DNA of 64,000 nt from Nitrospirillum amazonense (GTDB lineage Bacteria; Pseudomonadota; Alphaproteobacteria; Azospirillales; Azospirillaceae), in NCBI RefSeq assembly GCF_007828045.1, contig NZ_VITN01000003.1:408831-472830 (forward strand), in the 5' to 3' direction. Shown one piece after another: positions 8,529 through 16,876 of this stretch. How positions within the stretch are numbered: position 1 is the stretch's first letter; each line of letters begins with the position of its first letter. Both the position numbers and the translations under genes were made by a program. The notes beneath the pieces are model-generated. The model was not told the DNA's origin, searched no databases, and worked only from the letters and a program-made list of their open reading frames with translations.

Positions 8529-8968
8529 TCCGGGGCCTGCGCGATTCTCTGGCGGTAGTTCTCGAACACCGTTCGAATGAACCTCCCGGTCCGCCGATCA
8601 GTTGATGCCGTCACCAAGGTCAGCGGGCAGGATGCCGTCCGCTGCCCCTTCATGCCCGACAGCTGGGGGAGGCCGTGAAATGTGTTCTTCCTATCGGAGA
8701 CGTCGATGATCCAGCTTCCGCCGAAGTGCTTGCGGAACACCTGGCCGACATAGCGTGCCATGCCGTCGATGGTTTTGGCTTCGCTCCGCTTCTTGATGTC
8801 GTCGATCGTGGCGTACGTGCCCAGGGCATGCCTTTCGATCACGTCGAGTGATTCAGGGGAGTAATCCAGTCGGGCGGCGGTTTCGGTTGGTATGGACTGA
8901 AGGAAACGCCCGATAGCGTCCTCCATGTCCATTAGCCAAACTTGGAATTGATCGTCATCCGCCGCCAT
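8525..8968 (-). CDS. Small protein, candidate immunity protein
   Basis: A 147-residue cytoplasmic protein. The motif LDYSPESLDVIE is followed by a conserved-looking DGMARYVGQVFRKHFGG segment, a pattern I associate with a widespread family of small proteins often found near toxins. I cannot name the Pfam family with certainty. It is encoded between a SUFU-like fragment and the final small gene of the array, overlapping the latter by 4 bases. The adjacent gene order suggests an immunity role to an HNH-type or related toxin; this is inference. Confidence 0.6.
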   Translation of the reverse strand: MAADDDQFQVWLMDMEDAIGRFLQSIPTETAARLDYSPESLDVIERHALGTYATIDDIKKRSEAKTIDGMARYVGQVFRKHFGGSWIIDVSDRKNTFHGLPQLSGMKGQRTASCPLTLVTASTDRRTGRFIRTVFENYRQRIAQAPE

Positions 8969-8987
8969 TCAAGACTCGCGTGTTCCT

Positions 8988-9242
8988 CTAGTCGACGGAC
9001 AGCCGGTTCAAGTTATAGATGTCGGTATCGCGTTCGGCGAACAGCTTTTCCAGCTTAGCGGGGCCGTTTGCTGCCGCGTACTCGATCTCTTTCTTTGAGA
9101 CCGGAACCGCCAGCAGCCAGGCGGTGGTTCGATCCGCAATTTTCCTTGATCTGAAGCCGTCGCCCCACACGCGCAGGACCGGCGGCTTCTCGACGCCGAA
9201 AGCGGAGGCCGTGGTCTTGGCCGTGTTGGAGAGCTGGCGCAA
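8988..9242 (-). pseudogene. Suppressor-of-fused (SUFU)-like immunity protein, C-terminal remnant
   Basis: An 84-residue frame starting at a TTG. The end (TTAWLLAVPVSKKEIEYA..NG..KLEKLF..D..NLNRLSVD) matches the C-terminal pattern of bacterial SUFU-domain proteins, in which a P-(I/V)-s-x-x-E helix precedes an NG and a final R-x-S-V. Upstream in the same frame, GEGHTV resembles the GHTV/I segment found mid-domain in that family. The frame is closed by a stop about 80 bases further upstream, so the N-terminal half (SUFU proteins are normally about 180-200 residues) is missing. SUFU proteins such as YqcF act as antitoxins to polymorphic toxins. It is most likely a decayed immunity gene; translation from the TTG (GGAAGGG 9 bases upstream) is also possible. 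Confidence 0.5.
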
Positions 9243-9261
9243 AACCGTGTGCCCTTCCCCC

Positions 9262-9876
9262 TTAGGTGAGGTTGAGGTGTACCGGCGTTCCGGACGGAAG
9301 GGCGCGGGTCTTTCGGATCAACTGCGCGGCAAGGTGCCAGTAGACGTCGAGATCGGAGGTTTCCAGATTATCTACAGTATCGGCTCCACCAAGGAACAGC
9401 GGTTTGCGATATCCCACGCACTGATCATAGGCTGGCGGTGATCCGCCAGATGCCCGCCATTGCCTGTAGAAGCTCTCGGCCAATGCAGCGTCGCCGTAGT
9501 CGATGAGTTCGGCCTCGTGAAAGGAGGTTAAATTGGCGGGAATTTCCATGGCCTCCCCGGTGCCCGGCTCGAACAGGATCACCCCGGGCTTCTTGTCCTC
9601 AAGGCGTGCGGCGTCGAGCGCGAAAGCCCGCCCGAGCCAATCATACGCAAAACAGAGAATGCGGCCTTTGAATGCGGGAAAGGCGGCTAGCACACGGGCA
9701 TTCCAGTCCCCCACATGGGTTGGATGCAGGGTGCGATAAAGGCCGGACTTAAAGGATAATCCGCCAATCTCTTTGAAGAACTCTTGCATCATCGGATCGG
9801 ACGTCGTCACGCCTGCGACATCTCCGGCGATGGCCTGATTGTCACGCTGGAAGTGTTTTTTGAACTTATCAAACAC
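9262..9876 (-). CDS. Tdi1/DUF1851-like immunity protein
   Basis: A 204-residue cytoplasmic protein directly downstream of the toxin gene (2-base gap). The C-terminal half has the features I associate with DUF1851/Tdi1 C-terminal domains: ILCFAYDWLGRAFALD, GVILFEPGTGEA, then CVGYRKPLFLGGAD.VDNLE.SD.DVYWHL. Members of this group neutralise T6SS or related polymorphic toxins. Direct adjacency makes it the best candidate cognate antitoxin for the HNH-type effector at 9879-11273. The ATG at 9876 lies almost immediately after the toxin stop, so translation is probably coupled. Family call is moderately secure, cognate pairing inferred. Confidence 0.7.
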   Translation of the reverse strand: MFDKFKKHFQRDNQAIAGDVAGVTTSDPMMQEFFKEIGGLSFKSGLYRTLHPTHVGDWNARVLAAFPAFKGRILCFAYDWLGRAFALDAARLEDKKPGVILFEPGTGEAMEIPANLTSFHEAELIDYGDAALAESFYRQWRASGGSPPAYDQCVGYRKPLFLGGADTVDNLETSDLDVYWHLAAQLIRKTRALPSGTPVHLNLT

Positions 9877-9878
9877 TA

Positions 9879-11273
9879 TTAGTCTCCAATTGTGACATTG
9901 TCGATTTTAGTACCATCGGGAAGATTCTTTATCTGGTGGTGAATCTGGGACCCGAGGCTGCGATTTACGCTAGAATCCAAAGGCCACATGTTTCTTAGTG
10001 TATCTTCGCCGCCAAGTTGAAGGTCAACCATGTGGTCAATATCGCTATTGGCCGGAATATCATTTCCGGCGCTGCGATATCGGCTGGAGGCGGAAGTTCC
10101 GCTGCGTGTGTAGTTTCGCGTAACAACGGTGTCCGCGTCGTTAAGGAGCTGAACCTTGGCGTCGGCTTCAGCTTTTTGAGCATCAGTCCATCCTGGCTTG
10201 TATTTTAAAGCCAAATCAACCCCCTCCGTTTCCGAGGTGGCCGCCTTCAAGGGAGGCGGTGGAGGTGGTGGCGGCTCAACCGGCCTCACCGGCGGGTCTG
10301 GCGGCGGTGGCGGTGGCGGCGGTTCTTCCTCCACCACGGGCGGGCGCTTGCCGCCGGAGGCCGGCTTCACCTTGGCGATCAGGACGATCAGGGCGTTGAT
10401 GGTCAGCACGGTCAGGCCGGCGGCGGTGCGTTTCGCCGCCTCGTCCAGGTCGTGCTCGGTCTTGGCGGTGGTGGCCATGGCCACGCCGTGGCCCAGGTCG
10501 TTCAGGCCGCCGAACACCGACCAGCCCACCATGGCATAGCCCACGCCCAACAGGATGACGTCGATGGCCTCGCCATAACCGGCGGCGTGGCCCACCGCCC
10601 AGGCGGCCAGGAAGCCCGCCAGCCAGTACAGCGTCTCCAGCGTGAACAGGCTTTTCGCCGCCTGCTGCATGTCGCGCGGCAGGTAGGGGATGCTGCGGCG
10701 CAGCATGCCGACCACGCGCTGGATCATCGACCATTGCGCCGGCTGGCCCGGTGGGTCGCCGTCCTGCTCCCCCTGCAGCGTGGGGTGGGGCGGGGGCGTG
10801 GTGGGCGGGGATATGGGCGGCGTGGCGTGGGGGATGAGATAGGCGGTGAGGCTGCCGTTGGTGAAATCGGCCATGACGCGGGCCATCAACTGCCCGGTGC
10901 TGCAGCGATGGTCCACGCCGTCCACCACCAGGCGCAACCGCTGGCGCCCAATGTCATCCAGGCTGTTCAGGGCCTGGACGACGCGGCCGTCCTGCCAGGG
11001 GCGGAAGGGCACGGTGATGGCATAGCGCCGCATGCCGGCGGGCACGGCCAGGGTGGGGCCGATCAGCAGGCGCCCCTCGGGAACGGTGGCCTCCACCCAG
11101 CCGGGCATGGCCTGGCCGGGCGCCGCCGCGAAGGGCGCGTGGCTGGAAAAACTGTCAGGCACCGCCCCTCCCGCCTCTGGTTCAGCCGGCCTCGGCGGAT
11201 GAACTAAGGCGGCGACGGGGGACGGAAAGGGGCCGGATGAGGGGCTTTCCCTCAGGGGTAAGCCGCCCGGCAT
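9879..11273 (-). CDS. Polymorphic toxin / T6SS-type effector with C-terminal HNH-like nuclease
   Basis: A 464-residue protein built in blocks. The N-terminal region has RYAITVPFRPWQDGRVVQ and LVVDGVDHRCSTGQL. A central hydrophobic segment follows (about residues 210-305; LYWLAGFLAAWAVGHAAGYG, VILLGVGYAMVGWSVFGGL). Next is a long Pro-rich linker with two runs of eight or more prolines (about residues 320-345). A compact C-terminal domain contains DIDHMVDLQLGG.D..RNMWPLD..VNRSLG, an HNH-type nuclease motif common in polymorphic toxins. The layout suggests secretion by a type VI or similar system and DNA cleavage in rivals, but no secretion genes are nearby. Four immunity-type frames follow on the same strand. 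The GC drop in the last 300 bases of the gene fits a swapped toxin tip. Confidence 0.75.
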   Translation of the reverse strand: MPGGLPLRESPSSGPFPSPVAALVHPPRPAEPEAGGAVPDSFSSHAPFAAAPGQAMPGWVEATVPEGRLLIGPTLAVPAGMRRYAITVPFRPWQDGRVVQALNSLDDIGRQRLRLVVDGVDHRCSTGQLMARVMADFTNGSLTAYLIPHATPPISPPTTPPPHPTLQGEQDGDPPGQPAQWSMIQRVVGMLRRSIPYLPRDMQQAAKSLFTLETLYWLAGFLAAWAVGHAAGYGEAIDVILLGVGYAMVGWSVFGGLNDLGHGVAMATTAKTEHDLDEAAKRTAAGLTVLTINALIVLIAKVKPASGGKRPPVVEEEPPPPPPPPDPPVRPVEPPPPPPPPLKAATSETEGVDLALKYKPGWTDAQKAEADAKVQLLNDADTVVTRNYTRSGTSASSRYRSAGNDIPANSDIDHMVDLQLGGEDTLRNMWPLDSSVNRSLGSQIHHQIKNLPDGTKIDNVTIGD

Positions 11274-11297
11274 AGGGCTCGGTGGCGCCCCCTTACC

Positions 11298-13238
11298 TCA
11301 GTACACGCTGCGCCACAGCTGGTCCTTGGTGGTCAGCATCTTCAGGAATTCCAGGACGGCCCACAACTGATCGTCCGTCAGCTGGGTGCCGTCGGCACGG
11401 CGATAATCGTCGTGGCCGCGGTTGCAGTTGCCGGGCAGGGTGGTGTCGTAGACCCAAGTTTGCGCGGTGCCGGACGTGCCCAGGGCGCTGACGTAGCCCA
11501 CCTGGACGGGATCGAACTCCCGGGCGCCCACGGCGAAGGCGTTCGGCCGGGCGGCGGATTTCAGCACCCCCCACAGGGTGGGGATGGACCCGTTGTGCAG
11601 GTAGGGGGCGGTGGCCCAGATGCCGAACAGGGGTCGTGCCTCATAGACCGGCGGTGTCTGGTCGCCGGCGGCACCGTCGCCGGTGACGCAGGACGTCTTG
11701 TGCGCCGGCGGGCCGGCGGGCGGCACGGCCTTGAAGGCCGGGCCCATGGCCTGCTCGACATCGTTGACCGAGCCGGTCTTCTGGTCGATGGCCAGCTTGA
11801 TCAGGCTCAGCGGCGTCAGGCCCAGGTTGGCGTAGTCGTCATGGTTCAGCGTGCCGCCCTTCTGGTTCAGCAGGCCGTTGACCACGCTGCCGATGACGCC
11901 GTTGGTCAGGACGCTGACGGCCTGGGCCTCCGCCGGCATGTCGCCCACGCTGACCGATCCGCCGTCGCCGAACAGCAGGGCGCGGGTGCCTTGCAGCGGC
12001 CCGGTCTTCGCCCAGCGCAGGGCGTTGCGGTACGTGGTCGGGTCGGTATCGGTGGGGCGCTGGTCCATGACCGGCCAGACGTCCTGGCTCAGGGCCGCCC
12101 GGGTCATGTGGTGGCAGTCGGCGCAGACCTCGTTGAACAGTTGGCGCCCCTGTTCCGCCTTGCCGGCGTCGATTGCGCCGAAGACGGTGGACGGCCAGGC
12201 GGGCGGCGCCAGCTGGGTGATGGCCCATTCCAGCTTCATCAGGCCCGGCACGCTGACCGAGCTGTCGTAGAAGGGGATGTGGGGGAACAGCCTGGAGGCG
12301 AAGCGCCGCCGGTCGCCCGGGCAGGCCTTGCCCGCGATATCCTTCCCGGCGACGCAGACGTTCAGCGCGCCGAACACGCCCAGCACCTCACCCGTGTTGC
12401 GGGCCAGCGCCTTGATGTAGTTGCCGTTGGGGGCGGACAGGTTCCACTGCACCGCATCTTGCTGGTGGGCGTTCCACAGGAAGGGGTAGCTGACCGGGGC
12501 ATGGGCCGGCAGCACGTTGGCGGGCACGCGGAAATCCAGGCCGGTCAGGCGGTTGAAGATCATGCTGAAGGCGTCCAGCCGCGCCGGGCCCCAGGCCTGT
12601 CCGTCCAGGGCGGCGCTGAAGAACGTTCCCCAGGCGGTGGAGAAGGCGGCCAGGGTGGCCTTCAGCGCGGCCTTGTCCCCGCCAACCCGGGCGGCGAAAC
12701 GGTTGAACTTGGCCGGGTCAGACACCGTATCGGCCAGGGCGGCCGACAGCTCCACCAGGAAGCCCTGGAAATCGGCGTCGGCCGGGCCGCCGTCCACGCG
12801 CAAGGCCGTGCCCCTGTAGGTGATCTGCCGGGTGTGGCAGGCGGCGCAGGTCATGCCGATGTAGGTGGGACCGGTGCCCCGGTCCAAAGCGAAGCCGACG
12901 GGCAGCCCTTCCGGGTTCTGCGCCGAGACGTCGTTGGGCAGGTAGTTGAAGCGGGCCAGCCGGTCGGCGAAGAACAGTTCGGTCGAGGCCGGCCGCTCCA
13001 GCGCCTTGAACCAGCCGTACGGCATCAGCTGCGAGCCTTGGCTGGTGGTGTAGAAGCCTTCGCGCACCGATTGCGGCCAGTTCTGTTCCAGCAGGTGCAC
13101 CACCTCGGGCGCCTGCGCCGTGGGAAAGGGGGCGGGTGTGGCCGCCTGTGCCGGGGGCGCCCCGGCATGGCCGGCCGCCAGCAGACCCAGGCCGGCCAAG
13201 GCCGCCACCATGCGCCGCCGCGCATTGAAAACCCGCAT
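11298..13238 (-). CDS. RoxA-like dihaem cytochrome c / peroxidase-family protein
   Basis: An exported protein of about 646 residues with two c-type haem motifs, CAACH (early) and CADCH (middle). A C-terminal block FGIWATAPYLHNGSIPTLWGVL is typical of the RoxA/RoxB and dihaem peroxidase group. Length and layout fit the rubber-oxygenase-like family, though substrates of most members are unknown. The signal peptide MRVFNARRRMVAALAGLGLL...APPAQAA places it in the periplasm. I chose the ATG at 13238, with GGGGGA 8 bases upstream, because it starts directly at the signal peptide; the open frame extends to 13313. It stands alone, upstream of and co-directional with the toxin gene but separated from it by 24 bases. 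Confidence 0.8.
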   Translation of the reverse strand: MRVFNARRRMVAALAGLGLLAAGHAGAPPAQAATPAPFPTAQAPEVVHLLEQNWPQSVREGFYTTSQGSQLMPYGWFKALERPASTELFFADRLARFNYLPNDVSAQNPEGLPVGFALDRGTGPTYIGMTCAACHTRQITYRGTALRVDGGPADADFQGFLVELSAALADTVSDPAKFNRFAARVGGDKAALKATLAAFSTAWGTFFSAALDGQAWGPARLDAFSMIFNRLTGLDFRVPANVLPAHAPVSYPFLWNAHQQDAVQWNLSAPNGNYIKALARNTGEVLGVFGALNVCVAGKDIAGKACPGDRRRFASRLFPHIPFYDSSVSVPGLMKLEWAITQLAPPAWPSTVFGAIDAGKAEQGRQLFNEVCADCHHMTRAALSQDVWPVMDQRPTDTDPTTYRNALRWAKTGPLQGTRALLFGDGGSVSVGDMPAEAQAVSVLTNGVIGSVVNGLLNQKGGTLNHDDYANLGLTPLSLIKLAIDQKTGSVNDVEQAMGPAFKAVPPAGPPAHKTSCVTGDGAAGDQTPPVYEARPLFGIWATAPYLHNGSIPTLWGVLKSAARPNAFAVGAREFDPVQVGYVSALGTSGTAQTWVYDTTLPGNCNRGHDDYRRADGTQLTDDQLWAVLEFLKMLTTKDQLWRSVY

Positions 13239-13485
13239 GGCACCGTCCCCCATCGCCGTCATCGCGCTTTGGTCCCCGTCCGTGCCTTTGCGCCGTGCCG
13301 TACGGAATGGCAAGGGGTTTTTTCAACCGTGCGTATGCGTGCGCCCCGTTGCGCACGGTGTCGCATTTGGTTCCACGCACAGCCGGCGTGCCGGATGCCC
13401 GCTGGACGCGGGCCCCCATCCTTGCCAGAAAGGCGGGTAAAAGCCGGGGAAGACTGGTCACCCGCCTAACCATTGGGAGAGAAGC

Positions 13486-14247
13486 ATGCAGGTTCAAGGT
13501 GTTGCCGCCATCATCACCGGCGGTGGTTCGGGTCTGGGCGCCGCCACAGCGCGCCGGCTGGCGGCCGAGGGCGCCAAGGTGGCCCTGCTGGACGTGAACC
13601 TGGCCGCGGCCGAGGCGGTTGCCGCCGAGATCGGCGGCCTGGCGCTCAGCTGCGACGTCACCAGCGCCGACAGCGCCACCGCCGCCATCGCCGCCGCGCG
13701 CGAGGCCCATGGCGCCGCCCGCATCGCCGTGAACTGCGCCGGCGTGGCCACCGCCGGCCGCGTGCTGGGCCGCGAGGGTCCGCTGGCCCTGGACGCCTTC
13801 CGCAAGGTCATCGAGATCAACCTGATCGGCAGCTTCAACATCCTGCGCCTGGCCGCCGCCGACATGAGCACGCTGGACCCGCTGGAGGATGGCGAGCGCG
13901 GCGTGATCATCAACACCGCCTCCGTCGCCGCCTTCGACGGCCAGGTGGGCCAGGCCGCCTACAGCGCGTCCAAGGGCGGCGTGCACGCCATGGCCCTGCC
14001 CATCGCCCGTGAACTGGCCCGCGTGGGCGTTCGCGTCATGACCATCGCCCCCGGCATCTTCTGGACCCCCATGGTGGCGGGCTTCACGCAGGAGGTGCAG
14101 GACAGCCTGGCGGCCTCCATCCCCTTCCCCAAGCGCCTGGGCAAGCCGGAGGAATACGCGGAACTGGCCCTGACCATCGTCCGCAACGTCATGCTGAACG
14201 GCGAGACCATCCGCCTGGATGGCGCGGTCAGAATGAACGCGAAGTAA
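13486..14247 (+). CDS. SDR-family 3-hydroxyacyl-CoA dehydrogenase type 2-like
   Basis: A 253-residue NAD-dependent short-chain dehydrogenase. It has the TGGGSGLGAATARRLA cofactor motif at residues 12-27, LLDVN (acidic residue selecting NAD), CDVTS, NCAG, INTASVAA with the catalytic Ser, and YSASKGG with Tyr and Lys. The overall pattern, including ASIPFPKRLG and the C-terminal GETIRLDGAVRM, fits the HSD17B10-like group that oxidises 3-hydroxyacyl-CoA or 2-methyl-3-hydroxybutyryl-CoA in fatty acid and isoleucine breakdown. GGGAGAGAAG lies just upstream of the ATG. No acyl-CoA genes are adjacent, so the exact substrate is inferred. Confidence 0.88.
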   Translation: MQVQGVAAIITGGGSGLGAATARRLAAEGAKVALLDVNLAAAEAVAAEIGGLALSCDVTSADSATAAIAAAREAHGAARIAVNCAGVATAGRVLGREGPLALDAFRKVIEINLIGSFNILRLAAADMSTLDPLEDGERGVIINTASVAAFDGQVGQAAYSASKGGVHAMALPIARELARVGVRVMTIAPGIFWTPMVAGFTQEVQDSLAASIPFPKRLGKPEEYAELALTIVRNVMLNGETIRLDGAVRMNAK

Positions 14248-14271
14248 GGCTCCGCAATGGCGGTTGGGGCG

Positions 14272-14928
14272 TTAGCCCCGCCGCTGGCGGAACGCCTCCA
14301 GCGCGTCCTCCATTTCCCGCGCGATGGGGGTGACCAAGGGGTGGGCGGCGTAGGCGGTCCATAGGGCCGCCAGCGCCGGCCGCCTTTCCAGCATGTCCTG
14401 TGGCGTGTAGCGGGGCAGGAAGCGCGCCAGGAAGATCAGCGTGGGGGCCAGCGCGCAATCGGCCAGGCTCAGCGTGCCTGGAGAGGGAGCCGGCAGCGCG
14501 CCCCTTTCCACCACCACCTCCAGCGCGTCCAGCCCCCGCGTCAGCTCTGCCACCCGGTTGGCGCCGCCGCCGGCATCGCCGCTTTGGGCCGTCGCCCGTT
14601 GGGCCATCAGCGACAACAGCGGCGGCAGGACATACAGGTCCAGCAGGCGCGCCACCGTGCGCTGGGCCGCCCGCGCCACCGGATCGGCCGGCAGTAGCGC
14701 TGGCTTGGGGAACGCATCCTCCAAAAATTCACAAATGACGGCGGACTCCAGGATGTGGGCGCCATCAGCGTCCAGCACCGGGGTCTTGCCCAGCGGGTTG
14801 ATGGCCTGGAAGGCGGCCGATTTCTGGCCACCGGGCGGCTCCACCAGGGGGATTGCCAGGCCCTTGGCGCGGATGGCCAGCACGACGCGGGCGGAATAGG
14901 GGGACAGGGCGGCGCCGTAAAGTTTCAA
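14272..14928 (-). CDS. Glutathione S-transferase family protein
   Basis: A 218-residue protein beginning MKLYGAALSPYSARVVLAIR, the thioredoxin-like N-terminal domain (residues 1-78). The cis-Pro block NPLGKTPVLDADG and the glutathione-binding ES of HILESAVICEFLE are present. An all-helical C-terminal domain carries the family Asp in LSLADCALAPTL. It should conjugate or otherwise use glutathione in the cytoplasm; the substrate is unknown. It converges with the SDR gene (24-base gap) and is divergent from the PAS gene with a very short intergenic space. Confidence 0.9.
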   Translation of the reverse strand: MKLYGAALSPYSARVVLAIRAKGLAIPLVEPPGGQKSAAFQAINPLGKTPVLDADGAHILESAVICEFLEDAFPKPALLPADPVARAAQRTVARLLDLYVLPPLLSLMAQRATAQSGDAGGGANRVAELTRGLDALEVVVERGALPAPSPGTLSLADCALAPTLIFLARFLPRYTPQDMLERRPALAALWTAYAAHPLVTPIAREMEDALEAFRQRRG

Positions 14929-14963
14929 GGGCTGTCTCCTCTAACCGTAAAGGTGGACCAGGC

Positions 14964-15590
14964 ATGATGGTCTTGCTGCTGGCGGTCAGCGGGGCCGGAC
15001 GGTATGGTCATTCCATTATGCCACTGAATGCCTGCCAACCCTTGCCGGATATCGCGGGTTTCATCGGTGCCGATGAATTGCCCGACGGCCCCATCGCCCA
15101 TGCCTATGCGTGGTGGCGGGGGCTGGGGGGCGGGGCCGTGCCGCCGCCCTCGGCGGCACTGGATCTGGCGGCGGTGCCGGACAGCTTCCTGCCCCACCTG
15201 GCGGTGACCACCGCCTTCCGCGCCGATGGCCGGGTGCGGGTGGTGTTTTGTGGCTCCCTTTCCGCGTTGGCCGCCGGCAGCGACCCCACGGGCCGCTATT
15301 TTGATGAATTCTATCCGCCTGACATGCTGGAGGCGGCGCTGGGGTTCCAGGCGGCCATCGTGCGCGATGCCCAGCCCATCTTCGGCCAGGACCAGGTGGG
15401 CACGGACGAGGGCGTGATGTACCATGTGCCCCGCATCGGCCTGCCCTTCCAGGGTGCCGACGGCAGCCTGGACCGGCTGGCCATCGTCATGCACTACCAA
15501 CCGACGCCGGAGAACTTCAAGGTGCGGTTGCGGATATTCCAGGATCGTGCCCGGCTGCTGCGGCGCGAATTGCGGCTGGTGGCGCTTTAA
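14964..15590 (+). CDS. PAS-domain protein (PAS_5-like)
   Basis: About 208 residues. A central region (LPHLAVTTAF..DGRVRVVFCGSLSALAAGSDPTGRYFDEF) has the pattern of the alphaproteobacterial PAS_5 family, with the YFDE/Y turn and an IGLPF..ADG strand near the end. Such proteins are stand-alone sensory or regulatory PAS units of unknown ligand. The start is uncertain: ATG at 14964 has AAAGGTGG upstream, while ATG at 15018 would remove a hydrophobic N-terminus of about 18 residues that is not typical of the family. It is divergent from the GST gene. Confidence 0.65.
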   Translation: MMVLLLAVSGAGRYGHSIMPLNACQPLPDIAGFIGADELPDGPIAHAYAWWRGLGGGAVPPPSAALDLAAVPDSFLPHLAVTTAFRADGRVRVVFCGSLSALAAGSDPTGRYFDEFYPPDMLEAALGFQAAIVRDAQPIFGQDQVGTDEGVMYHVPRIGLPFQGADGSLDRLAIVMHYQPTPENFKVRLRIFQDRARLLRRELRLVAL

Positions 15591-15726
15591 GGCCACAGTG
15601 GCCGAAGGAAGTGTGCGGCCGCGGCATTCGAACGTTGCGCGAAATGCACCTCCAGCGCGATAATAATTACCCGGATAGCGCCCCATGCGGGGCGCCGCCG
15701 CGCCGTCCGTCGAAGGATGTTCTCCC

Positions 15727-16872
15727 GTGTCTGAGGCACCGCACACCCGGTCCCCCCTTCCGCCGCCGGAAGGGGCCCCGTCACCGGGGGAGGGCCGCGA
15801 GGCGTCCGCGGCATCCTCGCGTCGCCCTGTGCCGCGCCGACATATTCTGGTGGGTGCCGTCGGCGCCCTGGCGGCGGCTGGGCTGGGGTGGGGCGGCGGC
15901 GGCCGGGGCGGCCACGCTGAATCCATCCGCTTCCTGACCATTGGCACCGGCACCACCGGCGGCACCTACTTTCCCATCGGCGGCATCCTGGCCAACGCCA
16001 TCAGCAACCCGCCGGGCAGCCCGGGCTGCGACCGGGGCGGCAGCTGCGGCATTCCCGGCGTCATCGCCGTGGCGCAGACCACCTCCGGCGCGGTGGAGAA
16101 TATCGAGGCCCTGCGCGCCGCCCGGTATGAGACGGGGCTGGTGCAGGCCGACATCGGCTTCCTGGCCTACAAGGGCAAGGGCCCCTACGCCGGCAAGCCG
16201 CCCTTCACCGAGCTGCGGGCCCTGGCCAACCTGTACAGTGAGACGGTGCACCTGGTGGTGCGGGGCGACAGTCCCATCAAGACGGTGAACGACCTGAAGG
16301 GCCGGCGCGTGGCCCTGGGCGAGAAGGGCTCCGGCACCCTGCCCACCGCGCTGCTGATCCTGCAGGCGCACGATTTGTCGGAAAAGACGGTGCAGCCCTT
16401 CTACCTGAACCCCGGCACGGCCGGGGACCGCCTGGCCTCGGGCCAGCTGGACGCCTTCTTCATCATTGGCGGCTACCCCTTGCCGGCGGTGGCCGACGTG
16501 GCGGCGCGCCTGCCGGTGCGCCTCATCTCCATTATCGACGCCCGTCTGCCGCGCCTCAGCCCCGGTCTGCCCCTGTTCACCGAGACCACCATCGGCGGGG
16601 ACGGCGCCTATGTCGGCGTGCCGGAGACCAAGACCCTGGGCGTGGGCGCCCAGTGGCTGGCCACCACCGCCCTGCCGGATGAGCTGGCCTACGGCATCGT
16701 CAAGGCGCTGTGGCACCCCAACACCCATCGCCTGCTGGTGGCGGGCCATCCCCGGGGCGACAGCATCCGCAAGGAAGCGGCGCTGACCGGCCTGGCCGTG
16801 CCCCTGCACCCGGGGGCCGCGCGCTATTACCGGGAGCAGGGCTTCGACGTGACGCTGGCCACGTCGGGCTGA
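15727..16872 (+). CDS. TAXI-family TRAP transporter solute-binding protein
   Basis: A 381-residue exported protein. After an RR-containing signal region (VPRRHILVGAVGALAAAGLG), the mature part begins IRFLTIGTGTTGGTYFPIGG, the hallmark of the TAXI group of periplasmic binding proteins. It continues with AVAQTTSGAVENIEAL, LVQADIGFLAYKG and LKGRRVALGEKGSGT. Such proteins deliver small acids to a fused DctQM permease, but no permease is next to it, so partner and ligand are unknown. The GTG at 15727 is preceded by GAAGGA, which decides the start over the longer frame from 15685. An internal GCDRGGSCG insertion, with a possible disulphide, is unusual. Confidence 0.88.
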   Translation: MSEAPHTRSPLPPPEGAPSPGEGREASAASSRRPVPRRHILVGAVGALAAAGLGWGGGGRGGHAESIRFLTIGTGTTGGTYFPIGGILANAISNPPGSPGCDRGGSCGIPGVIAVAQTTSGAVENIEALRAARYETGLVQADIGFLAYKGKGPYAGKPPFTELRALANLYSETVHLVVRGDSPIKTVNDLKGRRVALGEKGSGTLPTALLILQAHDLSEKTVQPFYLNPGTAGDRLASGQLDAFFIIGGYPLPAVADVAARLPVRLISIIDARLPRLSPGLPLFTETTIGGDGAYVGVPETKTLGVGAQWLATTALPDELAYGIVKALWHPNTHRLLVAGHPRGDSIRKEAALTGLAVPLHPGAARYYREQGFDVTLATSG

Positions 16873-16876
16873 GCCC

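Noticed and set aside
11412..13469. Long forward frame antisense to the RoxA-like gene
   Set aside because: High-GC shadow frame: Gly/Gln/Arg/His-rich, no family motif, while the opposite strand carries CxxCH motifs and a signal peptide.
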